From DATAOG01 sp963753685 (GTDB lineage Bacteria; Pseudomonadota; Alphaproteobacteria; Geminicoccales; Geminicoccaceae): 64,000 bases of DNA. This document shows positions 26,316 through 35,211 of the stretch, one piece after another; positions within the stretch are counted from its first letter, which is position 1, and each line of letters starts with the position of its first letter. Made by a program: the position numbers and the translations under genes. The notes below the pieces were generated by a model. It saw nothing but the letters and a program-made list of their open reading frames with translations. It was not told where the DNA came from and did no database searches. The stretch is from the NCBI GenBank assembly GCA_963753685.1, contig CAVWDE010000007.1:62001-126000 (forward strand). The letters run 5' to 3'.

Positions 26316-26764
26316 GACGCTCGAGCGCTGCTGCCTCTTTTGCCCTATTGTCACCGCTCTTAGCACGAAGTCGGGCGCCCGTCTCGGGTTTCGATCGGGT
26401 CCGCGCGAAAGCCGGCGGCCGGCACCAACAACCCTGACTGGAGCCGCGGGACGCGCCGGTGAGCGCTGGCCCGACCTGACGCTCCAGGCTCTTCGGCTCA
26501 ACTCCAGACCTCGCCTCGGTCGCGAAACCGCACGCGGGGTCGCTGGTCAGGTCAGCACAAATAATTCCTTCACGCGGATCTTGGCGGCTCTGCTCGGCTG
26601 GGTCGCCGCGCACCATCGGTATTCAAGCAGGGTGTGGGCTTGGTCGAGGTCGTGGCGATGGACGGCGCTTTGGCGCATTCCTGATCGACTGCAGGCTTCG
26701 CGGCCGCGCTCCGGACGACCGCCCCGCGAGGCAGCCTGACGCCGCGGCCGAGCCGACGACCGAC

Positions 26765-26790
26765 GACTGCCCCCTAGTCCTGGGGCAGTC
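26765..26790 (-). terminator. Hairpin downstream of second ABC operon
   Basis: GACTGCCCC (26765-26773) and GGGGCAGTC (26782-26790) form a perfect 9-bp stem with an 8-base loop, 20 to 46 bases downstream of the binding-protein stop on the minus strand. No T-run follows, as is often the case in GC-rich genomes. Confidence 0.5.
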
Positions 26791-26810
26791 GCGGTCGTGG
26801 CTGCCGGCGT

Positions 26811-27824
26811 TCAGCTGCCGGGCTTGGTGCAGGTGTCGACGTTCTCGGGCGTGCAGACGTCGAGGCCGGTGTAGGTCGGGTCCTTGAGCTTCTTGCCCTC
26901 GTGGGCGGCCATCAACATCTCCATCGACTTGTAGCCCATCTCGAACGGCCGCTGGCCGACCTGGCCGAGCGACAGCCCTTCGCGCAAGAGATCGAGCTGC
27001 ACCGGCAGGGTGTCGGCGACCACGAGCGCCAGCTCGTGCTTCTGGATCTTGTCCTTGTACTTGGTGGCGACGCGCCGGTAGGCCTCGGGCACGAACTGCG
27101 GGAAACCGCCGGTCGGCACGAAGGCGTCGAGGTTCGAGTACTTGCCGAGGATGTCCTCCATCTGCTGCACCGCGAGCACGAAGTCGTCGTTGGTGTAGAG
27201 CGGGCAGCCGTCGACCTCCTTCCAGCCGTTCTGGCCGGTCAGCCGGTCGCCTGGCGACTCCTTGCTCTTCTTGCCGGCGAGCGTGTCGCGGATGCCCTGC
27301 ATGCGCTCGTTGTGGTTGGCGGCGGCGGCGCCGCCGGACTGGATGCAAATCGTGCCGCCCTTGGGTTTGATCTTCTGGACGATCTTCGCGAGGTTGACGC
27401 CGATGTCGTAGTTGTGCGTGCCGACATAGGCCAGCCGCAGCGCCTTATCCTTGGGCAAAAGGTCACTGTCGAAAGTGATCACCGGAATCCCTTCCGCCTT
27501 GGCGCGCTTGAGCGGCACGGCCATGGCGGCAGCATTCGAGGGCGACACCGAGATGCCGGCGACGTGCTTGGCGACCAGGTCGCTGACGATCTGGATCTCC
27601 TCCTCGCCGCCGCCATGCTCAGGCGGGCCGATGTATTCGCAGGTGATCTTACCCTTGGACTCCGCCTGGGCCTTCATGCAGCCGTCGCGAGCCTGGTCGA
27701 AGAACGGGTTGTTGAGGTTCTTCGGCACCAGCGCGAAGGTGAGGCTGTCGGCCGCCTGGCTGCCCGGCGCCCCGAAGGCCGCGAGCGCGACCCCGGCTGC
27801 CGCACACAAGAGAAGCTTCTTCAT
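26811..27824 (-). CDS. Sugar ABC transporter substrate-binding protein
   Basis: 337-residue periplasmic protein with a clear signal peptide (MKKLLLCAAAGVALAAFG, cleavage after GSQA). The mature part (LTFALVPKNLNNPFFDQARDG, IQIVSDLVAKHVAGISVSPSN, IPVITFDSDL) is a type I sugar-binding protein of the ribose/fructose group. Four cysteines are present in the mature part, two of them near the C-terminus (DVCTPENVDTC). Ligand unknown. Third and last gene of an ATPase-permease-binding-protein operon. Confidence 0.9.
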   Translation of the reverse strand: MKKLLLCAAAGVALAAFGAPGSQAADSLTFALVPKNLNNPFFDQARDGCMKAQAESKGKITCEYIGPPEHGGGEEEIQIVSDLVAKHVAGISVSPSNAAAMAVPLKRAKAEGIPVITFDSDLLPKDKALRLAYVGTHNYDIGVNLAKIVQKIKPKGGTICIQSGGAAAANHNERMQGIRDTLAGKKSKESPGDRLTGQNGWKEVDGCPLYTNDDFVLAVQQMEDILGKYSNLDAFVPTGGFPQFVPEAYRRVATKYKDKIQKHELALVVADTLPVQLDLLREGLSLGQVGQRPFEMGYKSMEMLMAAHEGKKLKDPTYTGLDVCTPENVDTCTKPGS

Positions 27825-27871
27825 TGACTCTTGACCTCCCTTTGGTCGTTGCAATCCGGACCAAGACCGCC

Positions 27872-28891
27872 TCAGTCCGTCCGTCGTCCGCGGAACCGTT
27901 GGAGCAAGACCGCGAAGATGATGAACAGGCCGACGAAGGTGCCCTGCCAGTTGGAGTCAACGCCGGCCATCAGCAGGCTATTGCGAATCACCTCGATCAG
28001 GGCCGCGCCGATCAGCGCGCCGTAGGCGCCGCCTTCGCCGCCCATCAGGCTGGTGCCGCCGATCACGGTCGCGGCGATCACCCGCAGCTCCCAGCCGATG
28101 CCCATGTTGTTGAGCGCCGAGCCCTGCCAGCCGGTCAGCATGACCGAGGCGATCGCCGCCGTCAGCCCGGAGACGATGTAGGCCTGCAGCTTGATCCGAT
28201 CGACCGGCACGCCGGTCAGGCGCGCCGCGTTCTCGTTGCCGCCGATCGCGAACAGGTAGCGGCCCCAGCTGGTCAGGTGGAAGACGAAGCCGAACAGCAG
28301 TGCCAGGAACACCAGCATCCACACCGGGTGCGCGATGCCGAGCGTCTGGCCGCCGCCGATGTTGTTGAAAAGATCGCCGTCCGGCCCGAACTCGTAGATC
28401 ATCTTGTTCTGGGACAAGACGATCGCGATCGAGCGGGCGATCGACAACATGCCGAGGGTGACGACGAACGGCGACAGCTGGAGATAGGCGATCAGGGCAC
28501 CGTTGATCGCGCCGGCGAACGCGCCGGTGACCAGGCCGACCAGGATCGCGGCGAACGCCGAATAACCGGCCTGCAGCACCAGGCCGGTCGCGACCCCGAC
28601 CACGCCCATGATCGAGCCGACCGAGAGATCGATGCCGCCGGTCAGGATCACCGCGGTCATGCCCATCGCCATGATGCCGATGAAGGCGAAGTTGCGGGTG
28701 ATGTTGTAGAAATTGTCGAGCGACGGGAAGGCCTGCGGCTCGATCCAGCTCATGCCGAGGCAGATGACGACCAGCGCGATCGTGATCCAGAACGGCTGGC
28801 TCGCGAGCACCCGCTGGCCGAGGCTGCGCTCCTTGGTGCCGGTGACGTCGTCGATCTCGACGCCGGTACGGACGGTCTCTGTCTCGCGCAT
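27872..28891 (-). CDS. Sugar ABC transporter permease (CUT2)
   Basis: 339-residue inner-membrane permease with a charged N-terminal tail of about 35 residues, then eight to ten hydrophobic segments. Motifs: LTGGIDLSVGSIMGVVGVA, GALIAYLQLSPFVVTLGML and IAATVIGGTSLMGGEGGAYGA. A single permease gene in this operon suggests a homodimeric channel, unlike the upstream system with two permeases. It is 10 bases downstream of the ATPase gene. Confidence 0.92.
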   Translation of the reverse strand: MRETETVRTGVEIDDVTGTKERSLGQRVLASQPFWITIALVVICLGMSWIEPQAFPSLDNFYNITRNFAFIGIMAMGMTAVILTGGIDLSVGSIMGVVGVATGLVLQAGYSAFAAILVGLVTGAFAGAINGALIAYLQLSPFVVTLGMLSIARSIAIVLSQNKMIYEFGPDGDLFNNIGGGQTLGIAHPVWMLVFLALLFGFVFHLTSWGRYLFAIGGNENAARLTGVPVDRIKLQAYIVSGLTAAIASVMLTGWQGSALNNMGIGWELRVIAATVIGGTSLMGGEGGAYGALIGAALIEVIRNSLLMAGVDSNWQGTFVGLFIIFAVLLQRFRGRRTD

Positions 28892-28901
28892 TGCGGCACC
28901 T

Positions 28902-29642
28902 TCAGGCGGTACGGATCGCGCCGGTGATGAGGCCGGTCACTTCTTCGGGCGAGCTGTCGGCAATCGCCTTCTCGGCGACCTTGGTGCCGCGCCGGAGCAC
29001 GGCGATCCGATCGCACACGGCGAACACGTCGGGCATGCGGTGGCTGATCAGGACGACCGCGATCGCCTGGTCGCGCAGCCTGCGGATCAGGTCCAGCACC
29101 TCGGCCACCTGGCGGACGCTGATCGCCGCGGTCGGCTCGTCCATCAGCACGATCTTGGCGTCCGACAGCCGGGTGCGGGCGATCGCCACCGCCTGGCGCT
29201 GGCCGCCCGACATCTGCTTGACCAGGTCGCGCGGCCGGGTTTCCGACTTGAGCTCGCCGAACAACGCGGCGGCGCGCTCGTACATGGCCGGGTAGTTGAT
29301 GATCTTGAAGAAGCCGAACGTGCGCTTCGCCTCGCGCCCCAGGAACACGTTCTCGGCGGCGCTGAGATTGTTGCACAGCGCCAGGTCCTGATAGACCACC
29401 TCGATGCCTTCGGCGCGGGCGTCGACCGGGCGGTGGAAATGCTTGACCGTGCCGCCGAGCCGGATCTCGCCCTCGGATGCCGGGAAGTTGCCGGCGATGA
29501 TCTTGACCAGCGTCGACTTGCCGGCGCCATTGTCGCCCATCAGGCCCAAAACCTCACCGGGCTCGAGGTCGAGGTCGACGCCCTTGAGCGCCTCGATCGC
29601 GCCGAAATGCTTGGCGACGCCGCGCAGCTCCAGAAGCGCCAT
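28902..29642 (-). CDS. Sugar ABC transporter ATP-binding protein (single NBD)
   Basis: 246-residue ATPase with only one nucleotide-binding domain: Walker A GDNGAGKSTLVKIIAG, signature QMSGGQRQAVAIARTRL, Walker B IVLMDEPTAAISV and the switch histidine in VLISHRM. Most CUT2 ATPases are double-length; single-domain forms are known in the fructose-type FrcA systems of alphaproteobacteria, so a homodimer is expected. ATG 29642 follows GGAGG. First gene of its operon, divergent from the HIBADH-like gene. Confidence 0.92.
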   Translation of the reverse strand: MALLELRGVAKHFGAIEALKGVDLDLEPGEVLGLMGDNGAGKSTLVKIIAGNFPASEGEIRLGGTVKHFHRPVDARAEGIEVVYQDLALCNNLSAAENVFLGREAKRTFGFFKIINYPAMYERAAALFGELKSETRPRDLVKQMSGGQRQAVAIARTRLSDAKIVLMDEPTAAISVRQVAEVLDLIRRLRDQAIAVVLISHRMPDVFAVCDRIAVLRRGTKVAEKAIADSSPEEVTGLITGAIRTA

Positions 29643-29868
29643 CCATGGCCTCCGCTGACCCGCCACGGCCCGGATCCGACAGGATCGAGCCTGTTCTTGA
29701 GCGCACTATGGCGCGATCTGGCCCGCTTGACCAGAGGGCCGAGATCGCCGGCCGACGTGCCTGCCGCACGAGCGTGCCGCTGCGGGGTCAGGCGGGCGCA
29801 CGGGCTGGTCAGGGCGGCGGCCCTGCGGCCATAATCGATGCCGGCTCGAAACCGCGGGAGGGTGCACC

Positions 29869-30756
29869 ATGGCCGGGGACCGGCGGCGGATCGGCTTCAT
29901 CGGCCTCGGCCTGATGGGCCAGGCATTCACTCGCCGGCTGGTCGCCTGCGGCCATGCCGTGACCGGCTATGACATCATGGCGGACAAGGTCGAGGCCGCG
30001 CGCGGCCATGGGGTCGCGCCCGCCGGCTCGGCGGCCGAAGTGGCGCGGATCAGCGATCAGGTGCACGTCTGCGTGATGACCGGCGGCGACCTGGAGGCGG
30101 CGGTGTTCGGCCCGGAGGGGGTCGCCGCCGGCGGCAGCGCGGCCAAGCTGCTGGTCGATCACTCGACCACCGAGGTCGGGACCACCAAGGCGTTCGCGGA
30201 GCGGCTGCGCGCCGAGACCGGCATGGCCTGGGTCGACGCCCCGGTCTCGGGCGGCCCGCCCGCGGCCGCCGCCGGCACGCTCGCGATCATGGCCGGCGGC
30301 AGCGCCGAGGATCTGGCGCGGGTTCAGCCGGTCCTGGCCGATCTCGGGCAGTGCGCCCACATGGGCCCGGTCGGCGCCGGCCAGGTCACCAAGATGGTCA
30401 ACCAGGTGCTGGTGCTCACCAACTACTGCATTCTGGCCGAGGCGCTGGCGTTGGCCGAGGCGGGCGGGGTCGACGCCGCGAAGATCCCCGAGGCGCTCGG
30501 CGCCGGCTACGCCGGCAGCAGGATGCTCGAGCGGCTCTACCCGCGCCTGGTCGCGCGCGACTTCGCGCCCGCCGGCTACGCGCGCCAGGTGCTCAAGGAC
30601 CTCGACATGGTCCAGGGTCTCGCCAAACAGCTGAACGTGCCGACCCCGATGAGCGCCCAGGCGGCCGCGCTCTACCGCATCCTGGTCGCCAAGGGCCAGG
30701 GCGACCTCGACGGCCTCGCCGTGCTCAAGCTGTACGATCCCAAGGAGCGGCTCTAG
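29869..30756 (+). CDS. 3-hydroxyisobutyrate dehydrogenase-like NAD(P)-dependent oxidoreductase
   Basis: 295-residue beta-hydroxyacid dehydrogenase. The N-terminal Rossmann loop GFIGLGLMGQAF, the substrate motif DAPVSGGPPAAAAGTL, and the catalytic lysine in GAGQVTKMVNQVL are present. Possible substrates include 3-hydroxyisobutyrate, tartronate semialdehyde or related sugar-acid intermediates; the position next to a sugar ABC operon favours a carbohydrate role, but this is inference. The start at 29869 follows GGGAGGGTG. Confidence 0.93.
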   Translation: MAGDRRRIGFIGLGLMGQAFTRRLVACGHAVTGYDIMADKVEAARGHGVAPAGSAAEVARISDQVHVCVMTGGDLEAAVFGPEGVAAGGSAAKLLVDHSTTEVGTTKAFAERLRAETGMAWVDAPVSGGPPAAAAGTLAIMAGGSAEDLARVQPVLADLGQCAHMGPVGAGQVTKMVNQVLVLTNYCILAEALALAEAGGVDAAKIPEALGAGYAGSRMLERLYPRLVARDFAPAGYARQVLKDLDMVQGLAKQLNVPTPMSAQAAALYRILVAKGQGDLDGLAVLKLYDPKERL

Positions 30757-30787
30757 AATGCTCCGACCACAGCAGGAGCGATCACTC

Positions 30788-31030
30788 GTGGCCCAGGCAA
30801 AGTCGAGGCAGCTCGAGTTGACGGCTGTATTCCGCAAGGTCCCGGAGGGCTATATCGGTTTCGTCGAGGAACTTCCGGGCGCCAACACGCAGGGTGCAAC
30901 GTTGGCGGAGGCGCGACGCAATCTGCGCGAGGCGGCGCAGCTCGTGGTCGAAGCCAACCGGGCCCTGGCCCAAGAGGGTTCTGGTGCTGAGGAGGTGATC
31001 CGCGAAGCGATCCGGATCCCGGCTGAGTGA
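30788..31030 (+). CDS. HicB-like antitoxin
   Basis: 80-residue protein with the partial RNase H-like fold of HicB antitoxins (LELTAVFRKVPEGYIGFVEELPG, ATLAEARRNLREAAQLVVEAN). GTG 30788 is chosen because AGGAG lies nine bases before it; a longer ATG start at 30758 has no such site. The C-terminus is short and lacks an obvious DNA-binding domain. It overlaps the toxin gene by four bases (GTGA), in the antitoxin-first order seen in the HicB_lk group. Confidence 0.8.
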   Translation: MAQAKSRQLELTAVFRKVPEGYIGFVEELPGANTQGATLAEARRNLREAAQLVVEANRALAQEGSGAEEVIREAIRIPAE

Positions 31031-31224
31031 AGCGACGCGATCTGATCCGGCATCTGGCAGCGCACGGCTGCACGCTTCTACGTGAGGGCGCCAACCACAC
31101 GGTCTACATCAATCTCCCAGAGGGCCGCGTGACGACCGTGCCACGCCATCGCGAGGTCAACGAGTTCCTGACGCGCAAGATCTGTCGCGATCTGCGGATC
31201 GCAGAGCCGCGTCCAAGGAGCTGA
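31027..31224 (+). CDS. HicA-family toxin
   Basis: 65-residue dsRBD-like protein (RRDLIRHLAAHGCTLLREGANHTVYIN...VPRHREVNEFLTRKI). HicA toxins are mRNA interferases that use the histidine in the GxxH segment, here GANH, so it should be active when not bound by the antitoxin. GTG start within the overlap with hicB. The pair lies between the HIBADH-like gene and dinB. Confidence 0.82.
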   Translation: MKRRDLIRHLAAHGCTLLREGANHTVYINLPEGRVTTVPRHREVNEFLTRKICRDLRIAEPRPRS

Positions 31225-31245
31225 GGCACAGGCCCGTCGATAGGT

Positions 31246-32359
31246 ATGCGCGGGGACGTGGCCAGAAGCCAAATCGTGCCCGTCGCGCCCTCGCTGCGCA
31301 AGATCCTCCACGTCGACATGGATGCGTTCTACGCCTCGGTCGAGCAGCGCGACCAGCCGGAGCTCCGGGGAAAACCGGTCGCGGTCGGCGGCGGGGGCCC
31401 GCGCGGCGTGGTCATGGCGGCAAGCTACGAGGCGCGCGTCTTCGGCGTGCGCTCGGCGATGCCGGGCTTCCAGGCGCGCCGCCTCTGCCCCGGGCTGATC
31501 TTCGTGCGCACCCGTTTCGACGCCTATCAGACGGCGAGCCGCCAAATCCGCGAGATCTTTTCCAGGTACACCGACCTCGTGGAGCCGCTGTCGCTGGACG
31601 AGGCTTATCTCGACGTCACGGCACCCAAGTGCGGGCCGCCGTCCGCGACCCTGATCGCGCGCGCGATCAAGCGCGAGATCTTCGAGGCCACCGGGCTTAC
31701 CGCCTCGGCCGGAGTCTCGTTCAACAAGTTCCTGGCCAAGGTCGCCTCGGCCATGGACAAGCCGGACGGCCTGTTCGTGATCCGCCCGGAGGACGCGCTG
31801 GCGTTCGTCGCGGGGCTGCCAATCGAGCGCTTCTTCGGCATCGGCCCGGTGACCGCGCGCAAGATGAAGGACGCCGGCATCGCGACCGGCGCCGATCTGC
31901 GGGAGCGCTCCGAGGCCGAGCTGGTCCACCGTTTCGGCAAGGTCGGCCGGCACTATTTCAGGATCGCGCGCGGCCAGGACGAGCGCGCAAGTGTCGCCCG
32001 ACCGGCCGTACAAATCGATCGGCGCCGAGGAGACCTTCGAGCGCGATCTGAGCGACCCGGAGGCGATGCTCGAGACACTCCGGCCGATCGCCGAGCGGGT
32101 CGCTGAACGGATGGCGAAGGCCGACCTGTTCGGCCGCACCGTGACCCTCAAGATCAAGCATGCCGACTTCACGCTCAACAGCCGCCAGCACACGCGGGCC
32201 GATCCGGTGCACTCGGCCGATGAGCTGATGGCGCTCGCCCGCTGGCTCCTACACCACCCCGCGCCGCCCCGCCGGCCGGTCCGCCTGCTCGGGCTCACCG
32301 CCTCCAACTTCGGCCCGCCGGCCGCGACCGCGCCACGCCAGCTGATCCTGACCATCTGA
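31246..32359 (+). pseudogene. dinB: DNA polymerase IV, frame-broken in the sequence given
   Basis: Y-family translesion polymerase. Residues ~18-240 contain the catalytic palm and fingers: LHVDMDAFYASVEQ (Asp24) and SLDEAYLDVT (Asp118, Glu119), followed by the helix-hairpin-helix thumb FFGIGPVTARKMKDAGI. Near base 31990 the frame changes: the expected RAVSPDRPYKSIGAEETF continues one frame over and runs to 32359 as a complete little-finger domain. One extra A in GCAAGTG (31989-31990) accounts for it; joined length would be about 370 residues. Either a true null allele or an assembly error. The start at 31246 is uncertain. Confidence 0.85.
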
Positions 32360-32467
32360 CCTGAGGCGCCGCGCAGGTTCGCCGCCGGCGGCCCGGGGAA
32401 CCCCCGTGGGCCCGGCGCCGTTGATGGTCCCGAACGAAAGGCCAACCGACCAGTTGGAGCATCTCAG

Positions 32468-32776
32468 ATGCGGACGACACCCGGCGGCGCGCTCGCCTTG
32501 GGCGCACTTCTTTTCCTGGCCGCCTGCGGCAGCAACACCGAGCAGAGGGCGGCCACCGGCGGGCTCGGCGGCATGGCCGCGGGCGCGCTCATCGGCGGCC
32601 CGGTCGGGGCGGTCGCGGGCGCCGCCGTGGGTGCGGGCGCCGGGACCGCGGTCAGCAAGGGCATCGAGCACAACAAGCAGTCCAAGACCGCAGCCGCCCA
32701 GACCAACGGCCCGACCGCCCTCACCCGCCACGCCGAGGACCCGGGCAACCCGCAGGCGCCGACCAGCACCCAGTAG
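32468..32776 (+). CDS. Small glycine-zipper lipoprotein
   Basis: 102-residue exported protein with lipobox LAAC (Cys ~20) after a short hydrophobic signal, and a glycine-zipper region (GGLGGMAAGALIGGPVGAVA) that forms one or two membrane-associated helices, as in SlyB/OsmB-like proteins. Likely an outer- or inner-membrane lipoprotein; function unknown. The C-terminal 35 residues are polar and disordered. It converges with the second cyclase gene. Confidence 0.8.
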   Translation: MRTTPGGALALGALLFLAACGSNTEQRAATGGLGGMAAGALIGGPVGAVAGAAVGAGAGTAVSKGIEHNKQSKTAAAQTNGPTALTRHAEDPGNPQAPTSTQ

Positions 32777-32793
32777 CCGGCGCTTTTGCCGCC

Positions 32794-34779
32794 TCAGCTC
32801 TTCAACCGCTGTTGCTCGCACTGCGGCAAACGCGTCATATCCGGAGACTTCGCCAGCTGCGCCTCGGTTGCGCAGATCGGCAGCCCGGCCTTGCGGTTGG
32901 CGTCGAGGAAGAGGTGTAGCTCGATGTCGCGGGCAAGCTTGCCCGTGTCATTTAACCAGCGCTCGGCAGAGTACTCGGGGTTGCGTTGCAGAAGATCCGA
33001 GGCCGCCTTGGCGGCATCTGCCATCCGGCCGAGCTCAACATAGACGGCCGGCCGATAGACGAAATCCCACATGTCCGGGTTCAGCCGGCTCTGCGTCACG
33101 GCCAGGGCGCGATCATATTGACCCGTAAAGAAATACACGGGCAGCAGGCCCTGCCGATACCAGTCTGGATAGTTGGGGTTGAGGCGGACGGCACGATCGG
33201 CCAGCTCGGCCGCATGCTCCGGCTTGCCGAACCAGGGCATGCCCCACGCGGCGATCAGGATTACGTCGGCGTCATTGGAATTGAGGTTCACCCCTCGTTC
33301 GAGCTCGGCAAAACTGTGCTCAGTATCGCCAATGTATAGGTAGTAGTCGCCAAGCATTGCATAGGCTTGACTGTCGTAGGGATCCAAGGCGAGCGCGGTG
33401 CGCACGGCCTTTAACCACGCGTCCAGGGATTCCTGCCTTGAATTCGTCCAGCCGTTGTCGATCGCGACGGCCTGCGCCATGGCCAAGCCGACATAGGCAC
33501 GAGCGAAGCTCGGATCGAGCTCGATCGCTTTCGTCAAGAGTTCCTTGGCTTTCCGGTTGTCCTCTTGCGTGAAGCGGTGCTTGTGCTCGATTCCGAGCAG
33601 GTAATCTTCGTAGGCCTGAAGGTTTCCCGGAGGTTTGCGCCGGGCGCCATCGCGACCGGCGCGGGCGACGACGCCGTGCATGCCGGCCAGGGACGCCGCG
33701 ATCGTTTGAGTGACCTCGTCCTGAATCGCGAACACTTGCTCGACCGGGCGATCGTAGCGTTCCGCCCAGACGTGATTGCCGCTGGTGGTGTCGATCAACT
33801 GGGCGGTGATGCGCACTTGCTTGGCGTCGATCTGCAGACTGCCCTCGAGCACGTACTGCACTCCGAGCTCGCGCCCGACCTGGCGGATGTCCACGGGCTT
33901 GCCCTTGTAGACCTCGGTCGAGTTGCGGGCGATCACGAACAGCTCGTGAAAGCGCGACAGATCGGTAATCACGTCCTCGGTGATGCCGCCGGCGAGGCGC
34001 TCCTGCTTGGGGTCGCCCGAGAGGTTCTCGAACGGCAGCACCGCGATCGAGGGCTTGTCGGGCAGAGGCAGCGCCGGTTTGGCCGCCGCCGCTTGGCCCA
34101 CCGTACCGACCGCGCTCATTGCTTCCGGCCGCGGCCTGAGGTTGTACCACGCACCGCCGGCGCCGAGCGCCAGGAGCAGGACGACCCCCGCCGCGGCCGC
34201 CTGCGAGCGGCGCTGCTTCCATGTCGGCCGGCGGCCCGGAGCGCGCCCGGGTACGTCCAGGTTGACGCGGTAGACGGTGACCGGCTCGGCGATGTTCTTG
34301 ACCCGATGCTCGCCCATCGGCTCGAACGGCAGACCGAGCTTCGCCTTGACCTGGTTCCAGACGTTGCGGGCGATGCAGATGCCGCCGGGCTCGGCCAGGC
34401 CCTCGAGGCGCGCCGCTACATTGACTCCATCGCCCAGGATGTCGCCGTCCTCGACGATGATGTCGCCGACATTGATGCCGATCCGGAACGTGAGCCGCCG
34501 GTCGTCCGGAACCGCCGCTTCCCGCTCGGCCACGCGCTTCTGGATCGCGACCGCGCATTCGACCGCATCGACCGCGCTCGCGAACTCGACCAGCGCGCCG
34601 TCGCCCATCAGCTTGACCACCCGGCCGTGATACTCGGCGATCAGCGGCTCGATGAAGTCTTTCCGAAGCGCCTTCAGACGCGCAATCGTACCGGCCTCGT
34701 CGTCGCCGACCAGGCGGCTGTAACCGACCACGTCCGCGGCCAGAATCGCCGCGAGCTTCCGCTCGGTGCGCGGAGCCAT
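32794..34779 (-). CDS. Class III adenylate/guanylate cyclase with TolB-like and TPR domains
   Basis: 661-residue paralogue of the protein at 17163-19004 with the same architecture. Cyclase residues Asp16 (AADVVGYSR), Asp60 (LMGDGALVEF), Asn120 and Arg124 (GDGVNVAARLE) are intact. A membrane helix spans about 193-212, followed by a TolB/FlgO-like domain (SIAVLPFENLSGDPKQERL, YVLEGSLQID) and TPR repeats (e.g. ELDPSFARAYVGLAMAQ, DPYDSQAYAMLGDYYLY). The C-terminal third is less GC-rich than its surroundings. A CRP-like palindrome lies 347 bases upstream of its start. Confidence 0.92.
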   Translation of the reverse strand: MAPRTERKLAAILAADVVGYSRLVGDDEAGTIARLKALRKDFIEPLIAEYHGRVVKLMGDGALVEFASAVDAVECAVAIQKRVAEREAAVPDDRRLTFRIGINVGDIIVEDGDILGDGVNVAARLEGLAEPGGICIARNVWNQVKAKLGLPFEPMGEHRVKNIAEPVTVYRVNLDVPGRAPGRRPTWKQRRSQAAAAGVVLLLALGAGGAWYNLRPRPEAMSAVGTVGQAAAAKPALPLPDKPSIAVLPFENLSGDPKQERLAGGITEDVITDLSRFHELFVIARNSTEVYKGKPVDIRQVGRELGVQYVLEGSLQIDAKQVRITAQLIDTTSGNHVWAERYDRPVEQVFAIQDEVTQTIAASLAGMHGVVARAGRDGARRKPPGNLQAYEDYLLGIEHKHRFTQEDNRKAKELLTKAIELDPSFARAYVGLAMAQAVAIDNGWTNSRQESLDAWLKAVRTALALDPYDSQAYAMLGDYYLYIGDTEHSFAELERGVNLNSNDADVILIAAWGMPWFGKPEHAAELADRAVRLNPNYPDWYRQGLLPVYFFTGQYDRALAVTQSRLNPDMWDFVYRPAVYVELGRMADAAKAASDLLQRNPEYSAERWLNDTGKLARDIELHLFLDANRKAGLPICATEAQLAKSPDMTRLPQCEQQRLKS

Positions 34780-35125
34780 GGTATGCCCTCCGCTGAGCTG
34801 CGAATATTACAGGGTAAAGTCTTATCCCTCAGTCACGCCCAGGTCGACAAAATACCCAACAGGCGCTCGGGTTAAAGGCTGTGCGCCGCATTGTCGGTCT
34901 CACGCCGCATCTCGACGTGGGGCGGACCGTCGATCCCGAGCTCCGCCTGCGCGCGCACACTTCGATGGTCGCGCTATCGAGGATTCCTCTCAGCCGCTGA
35001 CCGTAGTGGCGCACATGGAGGCGCGGTCGGCTGGGCTGCGTCAGTGGCGCCTTCCGGCTGGAACCAATCTCGAATCGGAGCGCCGTCCGGCCTCGGGTAG
35101 GCGCCGATGGTTCTCATCGGGTGCA

Positions 35126-35141
35126 TGTGAGCCCATTCACA
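35126..35141. promoter_or_regulatory. CRP-type palindrome TGTGA-N6-TCACA
   Basis: TGTGAGCCCATTCACA has both half-sites of the E. coli-type CRP (cAMP receptor protein) consensus at the exact spacing. It lies 347 bases upstream of the second adenylate cyclase gene (divergent) and 71 bases upstream of the sigma-54 -24 element. It is a plausible binding site for a CRP/FNR-family regulator, possibly linking cAMP made by the cyclase to local transcription. A chance match cannot be excluded. Confidence 0.5.
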
Positions 35142-35211
35142 GCTTCGATCGCGAATTTCGCCTTACTTAGCTCATTAACCAATCCTTAACGGTTTCGGCG
35201 TCATCTGGGGC

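Larger units (their letters stand above)
26184..26810. other. 627-base intergenic region between two sugar ABC operons
   Basis: Holds the 3' end signals of the second ABC operon and the 5' region of the first. Seen here: a TGGTCA-N11-TGACCA inverted repeat (26293-26315), a strong GC hairpin (CGCCGGCCT at 26234-26242 with AGGCCGGCG at 26256-26264) in the probable leader of the binding-protein gene, and a terminator-like hairpin (26765-26790). No recognised coding sequence; a 43-codon minus-strand frame at 26547-26678 is not convincing. Confidence 0.6.

Noticed and set aside
26547..26678. 43-codon minus-strand ORF in the intergenic region (ends RVKELFVLT)
   Set aside because: No family similarity recognised, start-site context weak; could be a gene relic but not supported.
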